Source: Diadema setosum (taxonomy: Eukaryota > Echinodermata > Echinoidea > Diadematoida > Diadematidae). Taken from it: a stretch of DNA of 64,000 bases. The translations under genes were made by a program, and so were the position numbers. How positions within the stretch are numbered: the first letter of the stretch is position 1; each line of letters begins with the position of its first letter. Where the stretch lies: the NCBI GenBank assembly GCA_033980235.1, contig CM067075.1, positions 25,243,061 to 25,307,060 on the forward strand, written 5' to 3'. The notes beneath the pieces are model-generated. The model saw only the letters and a list, made by a program, of their open reading frames with translations, was not told the DNA's origin and made no database searches. Below, in pieces: positions 28,820 through 40,290 of this stretch.

Positions 28820-29363
28820 CTGTAGGAAAACAAACAAATAGGTACCTAATAGAGCCTGTGTGGAAGGGACAGTAGGCCTACTGACCGTTTGCCTGTGCAG
28901 GTAACAGTAAATATAATTATAGCGGAACAGCTTATCATTTGGATTAAAAGGCATGTTTCTTTTTCTCTTTTTTTTTTGGGGGGGGGGGAATGTTTCGAGT
29001 GTGTTCAGCAGGAATCTCTTTCAGTCCCTCGGACGCCTTTTTATGTACAATATGTTAGTGGGATTTCGGAACGGTGATCACAAAAGTACGAATCAAACCG
29101 ATAATAGATATACACGTGTATTATGTTGATGTAAATACGTTCCAGGGACAGTACGGTAGTGTTTGCAGCTCCGTTGGCGGTTGTTGATGTGAATAGAATG
29201 AATCGTCACGCATGATTCATTCTAATCTAAGATCCATTCTAACACTCTATGTCTCATACAAATTCGAAAAGATGGCTGTGGCCTGTAGTTATCGAGTAGT
29301 TTTTGTTGTTGCCACCTAAGCCTTTAGTATAAAATGAATGTTAGATGCACTAGAAAAGTTTAC

Positions 29364-29500
29364 CTTTATGGCGCTAAGCAACACCTTTTCAGTCTCCAGT
29401 GTCCCGGTCCAGGCCGCGACGCACCTCCCTGCCCCGTCCAAGACCCGTCGTATTCTGGACTCTTCAAACGTAAAACTAAACACCGCCGCGGGACCCGCTT
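29364..29500 (-). promoter_or_regulatory. Possible first exon and promoter of the sulfotransferase
   Basis: A GC- and CpG-rich island in AT-rich surroundings (about 29340-29540). On the minus strand it ends in CCATAAAG|GTAAAC, a good donor, with no convincing coding frame. Its position is right for a noncoding first exon; the transcription start is not identifiable. Confidence 0.35.
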
Positions 29501-29559
29501 CGCGTGATTGAGAGCATTGATGACGAGATATAGTACATCGATTGGGGACCGCATGCCCT

Positions 29560-29923
29560 ATAGAGGGATAGTGCAGATTTCCAACTTCTTTTGATGATGA
29601 TTTTTGAGATAGTGAGCAACCTCTTATGAAATATGAAAGAGCAAATTCTAAGAGGAATTTAAAGTTTAATTGAAGAAAATTGGTTTTGATATGGCTGAGA
29701 TATCCAAAACAAAGCGATCCCAATAAAAGATGGGACCCATCTTTTATTCGGATCGCTTTGTTTTATGGATATCTCAGCCATTTCAAGGCCGATTTTCATC
29801 AAGTAAACTTTGAATTCCTCTTGGAATAAGCTTTTCAACATTTCATACGGTGCTTTCTAAGTGTCTCGCAAAGAGTTAATAGCTGAATCCTCACCTCAGC
29901 CCAGAGCTATAGCATCCCTTTAA
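29560..29923. mobile_element. TTAA palindromic MITE, family 1, copy 2
   Basis: Worn left end (TAGAGGGATAGTGCAG), intact right end (GCTATAGCATCCCTTTAA), and a long palindrome centred on GATGGGACCCATC. It lies just upstream of the presumed sulfotransferase promoter. Confidence 0.8.
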
Positions 29924-31556
29924 TGTGACACTCCGCAACATGTTCGAGTTCACTACCGCGAGTGAAACAAAACAGGAAAACAGGAAGATAGGAAGTGGTT
30001 AATAGTGGTGAACTAAAGGTTGTAAGAGAGTCGACGAAATTATTAAGTGTCATGGAAACAGTGAAATTGTTAACAATCACATAACTAACTCAAAAGAGAT
30101 GATGACGTCATCACCTGAATTCTTACATTAACATTAACACTTCATTCGAATTGCAAAGGGCCTATATAATTATAATCTGAATAATGTTCGAGGGGTAAAA
30201 AACATCATGATAATGAAGTGCTATATAACTCTCTGTTTGTTTGTTTGTTTGTTTTGTTGAAAATTGCCGATTTGATCCGTTTGAATTCCCTGTATCGATT
30301 AATGTCCTCGGAACATAGTAGAATGTCACTTTAATCCTCTACCCCCCCCCCCCCCCTTTCCCTTAGGGCCAAACACACGACATCATACAGGGACAAGCGA
30401 GTCAAAAGTTTCGTCCCGGGCTTTTGTACATTGCACGCCATGGTACAAAGTCCAGTGATAGAAAAGTAAATACACATCTACATACTCGCACTTATACGAA
30501 CATGAAAGGTTTCCCCATTTTTTTTTTTTCCTTACAGGAAGGGGTGGGGGGGGGGGGCAGTCTCCGGTGGCGTAACAGCTGCCGAACTGAGGAGGGACCG
30601 CTAAGGGGCAATTGCTTGCCACCACTAATAAAGGACCGAATACCACGTGGTATAGGTCAATATCAATGATATGTAGTTCTGTGATAGAATTTGTGTTTGT
30701 ATCATTTTTCTACCATTCTTTTTTGTTCACCACAACATCGACAATCGACAATAAAATGATCTCAGAAGAACTGCTATGATTATTGATCACAGTTTGTTTC
30801 TTTGAAGAGAGAGAGAGAGACGGACAGACAGGTGTCAATTCAATGATCATTATCTAGGGGATGATCGGTGCTCAGCAAGGGAGTGAAGTGGAGGGGGCAC
30901 GTACACCCTCTTCTAAGATTAGGACTGTTTCAGTGCTATATCATTTCAAGAGCGCTTCTTATTTTCAGTCCGAATTCACCACAAACAAGATACCAGGTAC
31001 AGGAAACTCAGTTTCTTGTTTCAATGTCGTATGCGATCCGCATCTGAGCATCACTTTTTAAAGATTGATTAACAATCATGATTAAAAAGCTTGTCACTAC
31101 ACACTAAGAAAGGAAGTAAATCAGCGAAAATGAGAGTTAGATGTTTAAAGGGAAGTTTCAATGAATGGTAATGCACTCAAACGCAAAAAAGTGGACCTCG
31201 GTTATTATCAGGCGGGAGAAGCGGAACGTTTTTGTTTTTGCTGTCGTGTTTTATGGGGGGGGGGGTCAAAAACGCAACCAAAGTCCTTCATTCCCCCCCC
31301 CCCCCCCAAAAAAAAAAAGAAGAAGAAAAAGAAAAAGAAGAAGAAGAAGAAGAAGAAGGAGAAGAAGAAATAATGTAAAATAAAGTCTGATTATTATCCA
31401 AGATGGATTGCTCACCGAGGCTTCAGCAATATAAGTAGAAAAGTGCATGCACGCTCGGCTTTCGTCATGGCACTAGAACGGACGGTGTTCGGGCACTGCG
31501 CGCCACCTAGAGATGACAAGCCGACAGGGCTATCTTATCCTGCGATTACCCATTGA

Positions 31557-31587
<31 letters not shown>

Positions 31588-34339
31588 TCTGCATGCTTAC
31601 CCTATAATAAAAGAGATCAGTGCCGGTAAGCATCTTCCCCTCGCTATGTCATGTAGAGTGAGAAGGACCAGCAGTCATGACACATCCGAAATATTCAGTA
31701 TTTATTATAATAATTTTAATGTACCGCTTGTTGCTAAAGAGCGCATGTTGTAACAATAGGAATAAATACTACACCCAGTGCTTATCATCGGTTCTAAAGA
31801 ATGCAAGAGGAACTTATAAAGAGAACTAAAATGTACGTAATTCCCTCAATATCACAATTTTTGAGTACATGCATGATTTTCAATGTGCTAGTTTCATTTT
31901 GACAAGTTTTTCTCAATGTAGACGGAAATACACATGATCAATGATAGTGCGAACTACATGTATATTTCACGGGGAACAATGAAAATTTGCAACGTTTTTC
32001 ATGGAAAGATGACTACTGCGCGCTGGAAACAGGGGCATGTTTCCCATAAAGGGGTGAAACTATTGTACCTTGATCAGGTGAGCATAAAAAACTTACAGCG
32101 TCTCGTGGCTTTACGCGAAATGGTCAACTGTATTCTTTCATATTCAAAGTAGTATATGTTTGCCTTTTTCTTCCGTCTATTAATTTACCTCATCTTCTAT
32201 CTAAAGTTCGTGACGTTCTTTCCGTATTCCGTCTTAATTCTATACGTATTGTAAACAATTAAGATGATGGCAGATTGTCAGATATAGGAATGTCAGACAA
32301 GATTTTCAGGGTGACAACGTCAGGTGTAAAACGTCACAGGTAAAATAAAAAGAGTCAATGATATTATAACAAGGGCAGAGATAAAGATGCCAGCGGTGAT
32401 AGGCCAAAGGTAGAAATTTCAGACATGAAGAGTTCAGCAGAAATTAAAGAAAAAATATCAGTCAAAAATAAATACTGCAATACCATTAAGTTTTGCTATT
32501 TTACCAGCATAATAGATTTTTATTCCCGTTGCTATTAATTGCTATAGAGTAACTGTAGTCTAACCCCGCAATAATAAATCTGACGTACTTTTTGTGCGCT
32601 TTTTTCTTTTCTTTGTTTTTGTTTTTCTGTTTTTTACTTCTGACTATCTTATATACGCCTACCCCCTTTTCTTCCTCCATCCCTTTCCACCTCTTAATTT
32701 GAGGGGGACATTTCATCAAGTGTGTGCTGTTTTGTCAGTGATTTTCACTGTTTGGATTTCAGTATAGCTTAAAACACTTGCCAGTGACTGACAGGTTTAA
32801 TGAAACGTTGCCCCGGATTTCTCCCTTTAATTTGGATATTCGACTGTTTTATAAGCCAACACTCCAGATGAAGTCTGGCGTGATTCCATATACTTTCAAA
32901 CTAAATTAAGCTGGAATGCTAAACCGAGAATATTCATGGAGAACATTCACCACTCATATACTTCATGGAGAAAGAGAATTACATTACAACAAAGACCAAG
33001 GAAAAGTAACCAGCATGACTGATGATAATAGACAATAAAATGACCGAAAATTTATATCTCTATACACCATGAACGCTATGATCTCCGCATATCTTAGCAA
33101 ACAAAATAGCGACTGTAAAGCAATTTCTGGTGTTATGCAAAACATGGCAGTCATTGCAAAAAAAAAAAAAAAAATGAATTACAGATTTTATTCGCAACTG
33201 AGAATACTTGCAGACGTTCAGACATTTAGCATGCATATAATATAGGCATTTATTTTCTTAGATGTCATAATTGTTTTTAACCCAAAGCACCTGTGCTGCG
33301 CGAGCACTCTCTCCTTTACACCGTGTATTGCATTCCGATACCACTGTCCATCACATTAATAAGAACCATACGATTGTCTCAGACTCTAACTGGTATCAGT
33401 TACGTAGTTTTCGTGTTATATTAAGATTACAAACCAGAGCGGCTATTTACTCAAGAAAGTCGGCGCATTTGCTCGCGGCATGGGTTCATTTTTGTAACCA
33501 CGGGCAGTCCGTCTGTTAGGATGACCTCAAACAAAGCTGACGTGACCTCAGAAGTTAAGTGGCGCCACCTGTAGTTAGTCCGCTTCCAGGTTTCATCCTG
33601 TGCCTTCATGTTTCTACGTTGTTGTGTTATCATTAGCAGGGGACACCATAGGGAGAATTAAATTTGTTGTAATCAGCATAGCGGAAGCAAATCTTGTTGA
33701 CTGTGAAACAGTTGCAATTATAGGTTGCAACTGTTTTATGTTCCGTCCTTGATTCAGCGCATGCGCATAACCGCAGTTGTGATTTGTTCAACGTTAGACC
33801 CGTACCGTATAGCTGCACTCATTCATTAGCTCCTCGTGCTTAGAACATTTCTCTTTCTTATCAAGTTTTACCCATTTTCCCAGAATCAACGCCATAATCT
33901 ATAGAGCAAATTGAAAGAAGCATTCAAGCATCTTAATGTGCTTTTTCCATTAATTAAAACATAAAACGTATGTTTTTTTTTCTACATAATTTCTGAAGAA
34001 TTTGCCAACTATAACTTCCCCTCACATTCTGAAGTCGTTATTGCACGCAATCTCCTAATTGCTAAAAGGCTTGATTTATATTTTCTTTGTCAAATCAGTA
34101 AAAAAAAGTACATTAATTCTTGTGTACAAGGTAATTGGAGAGTTGTGAGGTCATGACACTCATCTTATCTAATTTACAAATAAATAAGTAATAGTACCTG
34201 AACAATATCACTCGACGGGAAAACGTGAAATTATAAAAGTCCATTCTTCCTATTTTTTATTATTTATTTATTTTTTATTTTTTTTGTCCAGTGCTATGGA
34301 CTCTGTTTCACTATCAATTGTGAAGTCAACTTGAATAGC
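29924..34339. other. Region without a recognised gene; simple repeats
   Basis: AT-rich with homopolymer and simple-repeat tracts: C-run near 30342-30356; T-rich and G-rich pair 30517-30559; C15A12 (31293-31319) running into an AGA tract to about 31370; (TC)n 31557-31583. Degenerate GTCAGAxxTAAA-like units at 32280-32420 resemble those at 19030-19110. No exon is recognised. Confidence 0.6.
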
Positions 34340-34440
34340 TTGATTGATTGATTGGTTGGTTGGTTGATTGGTTGATTGGTTGATTGATTGATTGATTGGT
34401 TATTGATTGATCGATCGATCGATCGATCGATTGATTGATA
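34340..34440. repeat. TTGATTGATTGG microsatellite, left of the LINE fragment
   Basis: A tandem GATT/GGTT array with a GATC segment (34408-34430). The same kind of array resumes at 36011-36051 on the far side of the LINE. Confidence 0.9.
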
Positions 34441-36010
34441 TTTTAATTTTGTTACGAGAGACATAGGAGGAGAATTTATATTTTTGTGTGATTATTTACC
34501 AGTGCTGTTGAAAGTGAAAGCTCCATTATTTTATATGGATTTATTAGAAGTGTGGGTAAATACGAAACAAATGAGAAGTAATGTTAGTAATAATGTTAGT
34601 AATAGTTTGTATAGTGGTAATGTTATAATATTTAATAATAAATATATACGATTAAATAGAAATTGTATATATGATGAAAATATGCATAAAAAGGGAGTTT
34701 ATAGATTAAAACATATATTAGGAAATAATGGTGAATTGAAATGTGATAGATATTATAGAGATTTAGGTTTAGGAGTTAAAGACATTTTTTTTTTTTGTTG
34801 ATGATGTATCTATGAAAATATACCAATGGGTTGGAGGAGAAATATGAAAGAAAAAGAACAAGATATTTTGGAAACTGATTTTATCATAGGAGGGAAAACA
34901 ATTGATATTAGCAATTTAAGATCAAAACAAATGTATTTGCAATTTCTTAAGGAAAAAGAAAGTGCAGTATTGATTTTTGGTAGAATTAATCAAAATTATG
35001 GGTTTTCTGTTTAGGAGATACAAAATATATTTTTAAGGCCAAGACAATGTACATTAAATAGCCGATTAAGAGAGTTTCAGTTTAAACTGGTGCATGGTAT
35101 TGTTTACACAAATCACCATCTTTTCAGGTTTGGTTTTACTGCAAGTAACTTATGCTCTTTTTGTGAAAAAGAAGAAGAAACATACAAACATTTATTTTAC
35201 ACCTGTGAGCATGTGAAATTAATCTGGGAATTATGTGAAAAAATGATAGAGGATGTTGATTTTAAAAATTGTACTTGGGAAGAAATTCTGTTCGGGTGGA
35301 AGGAGGATGATAGGGGAAAACACCAGTTGTTAAATCATATTTTTAATTTTGGTTAAATATTTGATTTTTAAAAGTAGAGAATATGGAAAGCCGCCTACAT
35401 ATAATGAAATAAAAAATACCAGATTTTAGAGGATAGATTTGAGGAAAAGAAATTAGCATCAATGAGGGGAACTTTAACCATTCATTTCAGTAAATGGGAA
35501 AATTTGAAAATAAGTATGGAAGGACCCGGAGCCAGATGTCCACGGGGAAGGGGGAAGGGAGGGGAAGGGTAGTTGAAAGAGGGAGGGGGAGGGAGAGAGG
35601 GTGGGGGGGGGGGTGATTAAAGAGAATATCGATTCCATTTGGTTGTATATCGATTTTATTTGGGTGTATGTGTTAAATATTTTTTTTTTCTTATGAAGCA
35701 CTGTCATGCTGAAAGTACATCTCCATTTAATATAAATATTTTTTTCTTATGAATGCACTGTCATGCTAAAAGGACAGCTCCATTTGATTTTAATGAAAGT
35801 AAGTAAGCAGTGTATGTTGTTGGTTTTTTTTTTCGGTGCATTGTATATTCTTTACGAATGCACTGTTTCTGCTGAAAGTACAGCTTGGTTTGATTTCATT
35901 ATAATTGTGTTTTGTTGAATCGTGGATTCTATAATACATATGATTTGATTTATCATGAAACTGTATGGAATATGGAATCAATAAAAGATTATGGAAAAAC
36001 AAAAAAAAAA
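34441..36010 (+). mobile_element. 5'-truncated LINE, probably Tx1/L1-like, inserted in a GATT microsatellite
   Basis: The segment carries the decayed C-terminal part of a non-LTR retrotransposon ORF2, a 3'UTR with three related units (CACTGTCATGCTGAAAG type at about 35700, 35757 and 35865), AATAAA at about 35980 and an A-run end at 36000-36010. Both flanks are GATT-type microsatellite. No reverse-transcriptase catalytic core is present, so the copy is truncated and inactive. Confidence 0.8.
34484..35560 (+). pseudogene. LINE ORF2 C-terminal remnant with zinc-knuckle
   Basis: One reading frame continues through the region, broken by in-frame stops (34799, 35012, 35354 and later). Recognisable parts are LLKVKAPLFYMDLLEVW, then LREFQFKLVHGIVYTNHHLF, then CSFCEKEEETYKHLFYTC, a C-x2-C...H...C zinc motif of the type at the end of LINE reverse transcriptases. 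After the stops comes KWENLKISMEGPGARCPRG. The frame match with Tx1/L1-like elements is from general knowledge of the family. Confidence 0.8.
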
Positions 36011-36051
36011 TTGATTGATTGGTTGGTTAACACACTGATCGATTGATTGGT
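36011..36051. repeat. TTGATTGG microsatellite, right of the LINE fragment
   Basis: Continuation of the GATT-type array interrupted by the LINE. Confidence 0.85.
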
Positions 36052-36907
36052 TTGAAGGCATTTCCGTATATTTAGAATATCATATGTAAACTTATCTTTT
36101 TGTTATGTATTGTGATGTAATTTATGTATTTAATTTCTGTAAAATATATATTTCTGGTGGAAATGAAAAAAAAAATGAATGAAAATGAATTAAAGGCCAG
36201 TAGGCCCTAATTATACTGTGCAATATTCATCAAGTACAAAGTTTTGGTTCTCGTGGTGGTAGATGGACTGGTCGGGAGGGGGTAGAATGCCCGCCGAATA
36301 GTCAAATAAGCTCAAAGTCGGACATGAAATGTGTACCCAATTTACATCAGATTGATTATAATGTATCACTAATGTGCAGATTAAGGAGAAGGAGACTTTG
36401 CCGAGGAGTTGGGGAGAGACTTATATATCGATGTCTGAAAGCTATAGGACAATACTTTCTGCATGCCCGTTCATGAAATTCATATAGTGTCAGCTATTTT
36501 TCTCCAACTTAACTGTCCATCTCTTTTACAGTCGTTAATTCCTCGTCTGTGAGGTGCAGAGGTGTATCAAATAAGAACAAGCAAAAGGAGAAAGGGAAAA
36601 AGAGAAGAGGTAAGAAGAAGAATGGAAAAAGAAGAAGATAATGAGAAGAAGATATAAAGAGGAGGAAGAAAATGATGATGACCTGACGGAAGACTAAAAG
36701 AACAAGGTAAAAGGTGAACGGGATAAAGATAAGGATCGACGTGGAGACAAGGAGATGAAGAAGAAGAAGAAGAAGAAAAAAAGAGAAGAATACAGGACCC
36801 TAAGTGGTGGAGAGGACAAAGATGAAGATGAAGATGATGATGATGATGATGATGATGAAGAAGAAGAGGCAGAAAACAACATGTAGTAGCTAGAAGTAAC
36901 AACAAGA

Positions 36908-36957
<50 letters not shown>

Positions 36958-37099
36958 TAGATGAGGTGCATAGAGGAAAGAAAAGAGGAAGGAGCGAGAA
37001 AAATAAGAAACAGCATCAGCAGATGGAGATGATTGATTGCCTATCATTTCATTTATCATAATGCGATCTACTCTCTCCACGGGTTGTAAGATACTCCCC
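36052..37099. repeat. Spacer with a 400-bp purine-rich tract
   Basis: 36567-36957 is almost all purine on the plus strand: AGAAGAAG, GATGATGAT (about 36823-36857) and (AG)n at 36912-36955. The long Ser/Leu-rich minus-strand frames here reflect only the low complexity. Confidence 0.85.
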
Positions 37100-37460
37100 T
37101 CCCCTCCGTCTAGATGCAGAATGCCTGTGTTGTGTTCTTGTCACCTTCCGCCGCTGTCATCGTTAGCTTCCCTACATTCCTACGCCATCTGGATTTCTTG
37201 TCACTGACAGCAGGGATCCGAGAGCTCGAAAAGAACCCGTCTGTATGCCATCTTTCTGTTTCTCCTCAACGGAATTTATCGGCTGCACTTTTCGATGAGT
37301 TTCTTGTAACTCCTTCATCTTCGATACTTCAGAAGAAAGCACCCGTACCGTCTCGGCTCATTTCTCGTTCATGGCTTTGAACCATGCAGGGGAGAGCTTG
37401 AGTGTAAATTGAACAGAACGATCAGAACTTGATCTCTGCGAGAAATCTGCACTGGGTCCG
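37100..37460 (+). other. GC-richer block with an 88-codon open frame, unassigned
   Basis: Mixed, non-repetitive sequence in an AT-rich area, with a frame from 37114 to 37380. The product has no known domain. A further CpG-containing patch lies at 37680-37800. It may be a leader exon or promoter of an unseen gene; I cannot show splicing. Confidence 0.25.
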
Positions 37461-38749
37461 CTTTCTCGCTGGTGATGTTTTTTTTTTTTTTTTTTTACCG
37501 TGACCAAGAAATGAACACTCCCTGGGATCTGGGGATTTTTTAGTTGAAATGAAGACGGCGGTTAGATGAAATCCTTCAAATTAAAAGCGCGATCAGATAC
37601 AGACGATACGGAACAAGACATAATCCGGTTGAGCATCGCTGAGCATCGTAGGTAGGTACGCCAAAAACTAAATTTTACAGTCCGAGTCGAGGTAGAGACC
37701 GTGTACCTCCGCTCAAGCGGGGCAAGGAGGCTCGGTCAGATACTGGAAGTGTTACCGATGGCGATACCGATACTCGGTGTGTATGTTACGAGTGCAGGAG
37801 GTGACAAGCCTTTTAATGCCGTAATAGCGTGTAAAATAATGAATGTGCAAATGACAAGATATGTGGTGTTGTGACAAAATGTTCATTACGGTATTGGAGT
37901 CTATGGTTGAGGTACAAGGTGACTATGATCTCCTAGTGAGGTGTGTTGTTGGTTTTTGCTCCTGTGGCAGGTGTGGTGGTGAAATCGAAAGTAACTCTTC
38001 GAATCATAGAATGGTAGTGCGTGTGCAAAGTGGCATGGTGATGCCCTGATGGTTGTGATACTGATAGCTGATTGATAGTGGCAATGGTTGGTTTGTTGAG
38101 GATTTGGTTACAAAGTATGAAATGATTAAGGAGTGATAACTCCTTGAATGATGGAGGTGATGGTATATAAGAGGCATCCCTACTCATGATGGTTGTATTG
38201 GTATAAAAAAAATCAAAGCCACAGAAGTGCAGTCATTTATAAATAGTCTTTAATAGTACTGTATGGTGGAAATAATGTTCATGGATCATTAGATGGATTT
38301 AATAGGGCAGAACTTGTATCATCTATGATAATTACCTTGCCAGTTAGATAAATAGTTATGAAATGCATCAGTACCCCTTCAAAGTCAAAGACCAGCAAAT
38401 AAGGACAAATAGGACCTGATGGAACAAACATCAGACATTGTTAATTATGAGTTACTATAAGAAGTCGACCACTAAAATTATCAGTGACACTGTTGTTAAT
38501 ATAGTGTTGATCAAGCATTTTTCCTGTTATATTGCCAGTTGCCAAATCTCCTGGGAATGAGTAGGCCTATTGTTGAAGCATCGTCCATCATGAAGGGTGA
38601 ATTTGTGACAGTGTATTCTTTAGCACTTTCCAATCACCAAAAATATAGAGACATTGGGTTTTATAGAAAAATTTGTATGACATTCTGCTCTTTTAGTTTT
38701 GATACTGTGGGCACAATGTAATACAAGAGTGGATAGCTGATCATGGTTG
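37461..38749. other. Region without a recognised gene
   Basis: AT-rich single-copy-looking sequence with a T-run at 37480-37496. Nothing else seen. Confidence 0.55.
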
Positions 38750-38813
38750 ATGATAGCCCATCATTTTTTTTTTTCATTTTTTTTTATTATTTTTTTTTAT
38801 GATAGCCCATCAT
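38750..38813 (-). mobile_element. Poly(A)-only insertion flanked by a 15-bp direct repeat
   Basis: The perfect direct repeat ATGATAGCCCATCAT (38750-38764 and 38799-38813) flanks 34 bp of almost pure T on the plus strand (A on the minus). This is what target-primed reverse transcription of little more than a poly(A) tail would leave. Confidence 0.6.
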
Positions 38814-38835
38814 GAGGAGACATGAAAACTTACAT

Positions 38836-39003
38836 CAACTCTGCACACTTGCACTGGTCCAATGGTCCCTGACCGGTAAAATTTAATGTCGGACCAGTAA
38901 CTTTTTCAAGAATGGACCAGTAAAACATGGAAAAACTGGGCACCTACTAGTCCAACCTGTCTGTCGGACAAGTAGAAAAAAAATGTGTTAGTGTGCAGCC
39001 CTG
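38836..39003. mobile_element. hAT-like MITE fragment (CAGGGCTGCACAC end)
   Basis: The right end, inverted, reads CAGGGCTGCACACTAACAC; the left end reads CTCTGCACACTTGCACTGG. Repeated GGACCAGTAA units lie inside. The ends resemble the hAT MITE at 20912-21344. Confidence 0.55.
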
Positions 39004-39351
39004 CTTACATGTTAAAGCAGACTACAAATTTTAGGTATGACATGAACTCAACTTTCAAATGTTTGTGGATCTGAGTATTTTAGAGTTTGGCTCATGAAAG
39101 AAAGAAAGTTCAGCTAAAAAAGTAGATTATAAATCATTTGAAGTATGATATGCATTTAATTTTCATATGTTTGTTAAGTCTGAGCATGATAATGTGTTTG
39201 GCTTTTTTATATTTTGTAGTGAAAGTAAAAGCAAAATCAGAATAAAAGTTGTAAGTACCAAGGTATGGATGTAACTCTCATATGGGCCTTTGCATTATAT
39301 TATGTGTTTGGCTTATCAAACTGAGAGCAAAACAGAAGTAGAATGCAAATC

Positions 39352-39726
39352 TTAAAGGGATGGTATAGTATTGGTGGAGATGAGGATTTGGCTTTTAACT
39401 TTTTGCAAGATACCAAGAAACAACTTATGAGATGTGAAATACAGAGTATACCATTCTAAGAGGAATTCAAAGTTTATTAGATAAAAATCAGTTTTGGAAT
39501 GGCTGAGATATCCAAAAACAAAGTAAAACAAAACAATCTTAATAGAAAGTGGGTCCCACCTTTTATTAGGATTGCCCTGTTTTTGTTGTTATCTTAGCCA
39601 TTTCAAAACCAATTTTCATGTGGAATTACTTGCTCTTTCACATTTCACAAGATGTTTCTCATCATCTCACCAAAAAATGTTAGAAACCTGAATTAGGTCT
39701 CAACCAAAACTATATGATCCCTTTAA
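39352..39726. mobile_element. TTAA palindromic MITE, family 1, copy 3
   Basis: TTAAAGGGATGGTATAGT to ACTATATGATCCCTTTAA, palindromic around GGGTCCCACC. Its right TTAA (39723-39726) is also the left TTAA of the next, unrelated MITE. Confidence 0.88.
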
Positions 39727-40290
39727 AGGGAAGATAAACCCCAAGAGCAATGTGGATTGAGTGAAAGCAGCAACATTAGTAGAACACATCAGTGAAAGTT
39801 TGAAGAAAATCGGACAATCGATGCAAAAGTTATGAATTTTTAAAGTTTTGGTGTTGGAACCGCTGGATGAGGAGACTACTATAGAGGTTATGACGTATGA
39901 GTGGACAACAATACCAAGAAAATATAAAGAAAATTCTACAAAAATCCATTTTTCATGAAAATTACAAATTCCATCAACTTGATATTGACATATGTTAAGG
40001 GTAGCAATTATTCCCCCTGCTTTCTGAAAGAGGTTGGTCCATTGCTCTTTCATGAGTCTAGAAAAGTGAATGTTTGTTGAATTTCCTTTATATTTTCTTT
40101 GTATTGTTGTCCACTCATACGTCATATCCTCTAGTAGTCTCCTCATCCAGCGGTTCCAACACCAAAACTTTAAAAATTCATAACTTTTGCATCGATTGTC
40201 CGATTTTCCTCAAACTTTCACTGATGTGTTCGACTAATGTTGCTGCTTTCACTCAATCCACATTGCTCTTGGGGTTTATCTTCCCTTTAA
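39723..40290. mobile_element. TTAA palindromic MITE, family 2, copy 1
   Basis: A 568-bp palindrome from TTAAAGGGAAGATAAACCCC to GGGGTTTATCTTCCCTTTAA. Long frames inside (for example 39700-40146 minus) are the same sequence read from either arm. The copy at 46017-46582 is closely similar. Confidence 0.88.

Noticed and set aside
36567..37080. Ser/Leu- and His-rich frames of 112 and 128 codons, minus strand
   Set aside because: Products of a purine-rich low-complexity tract.
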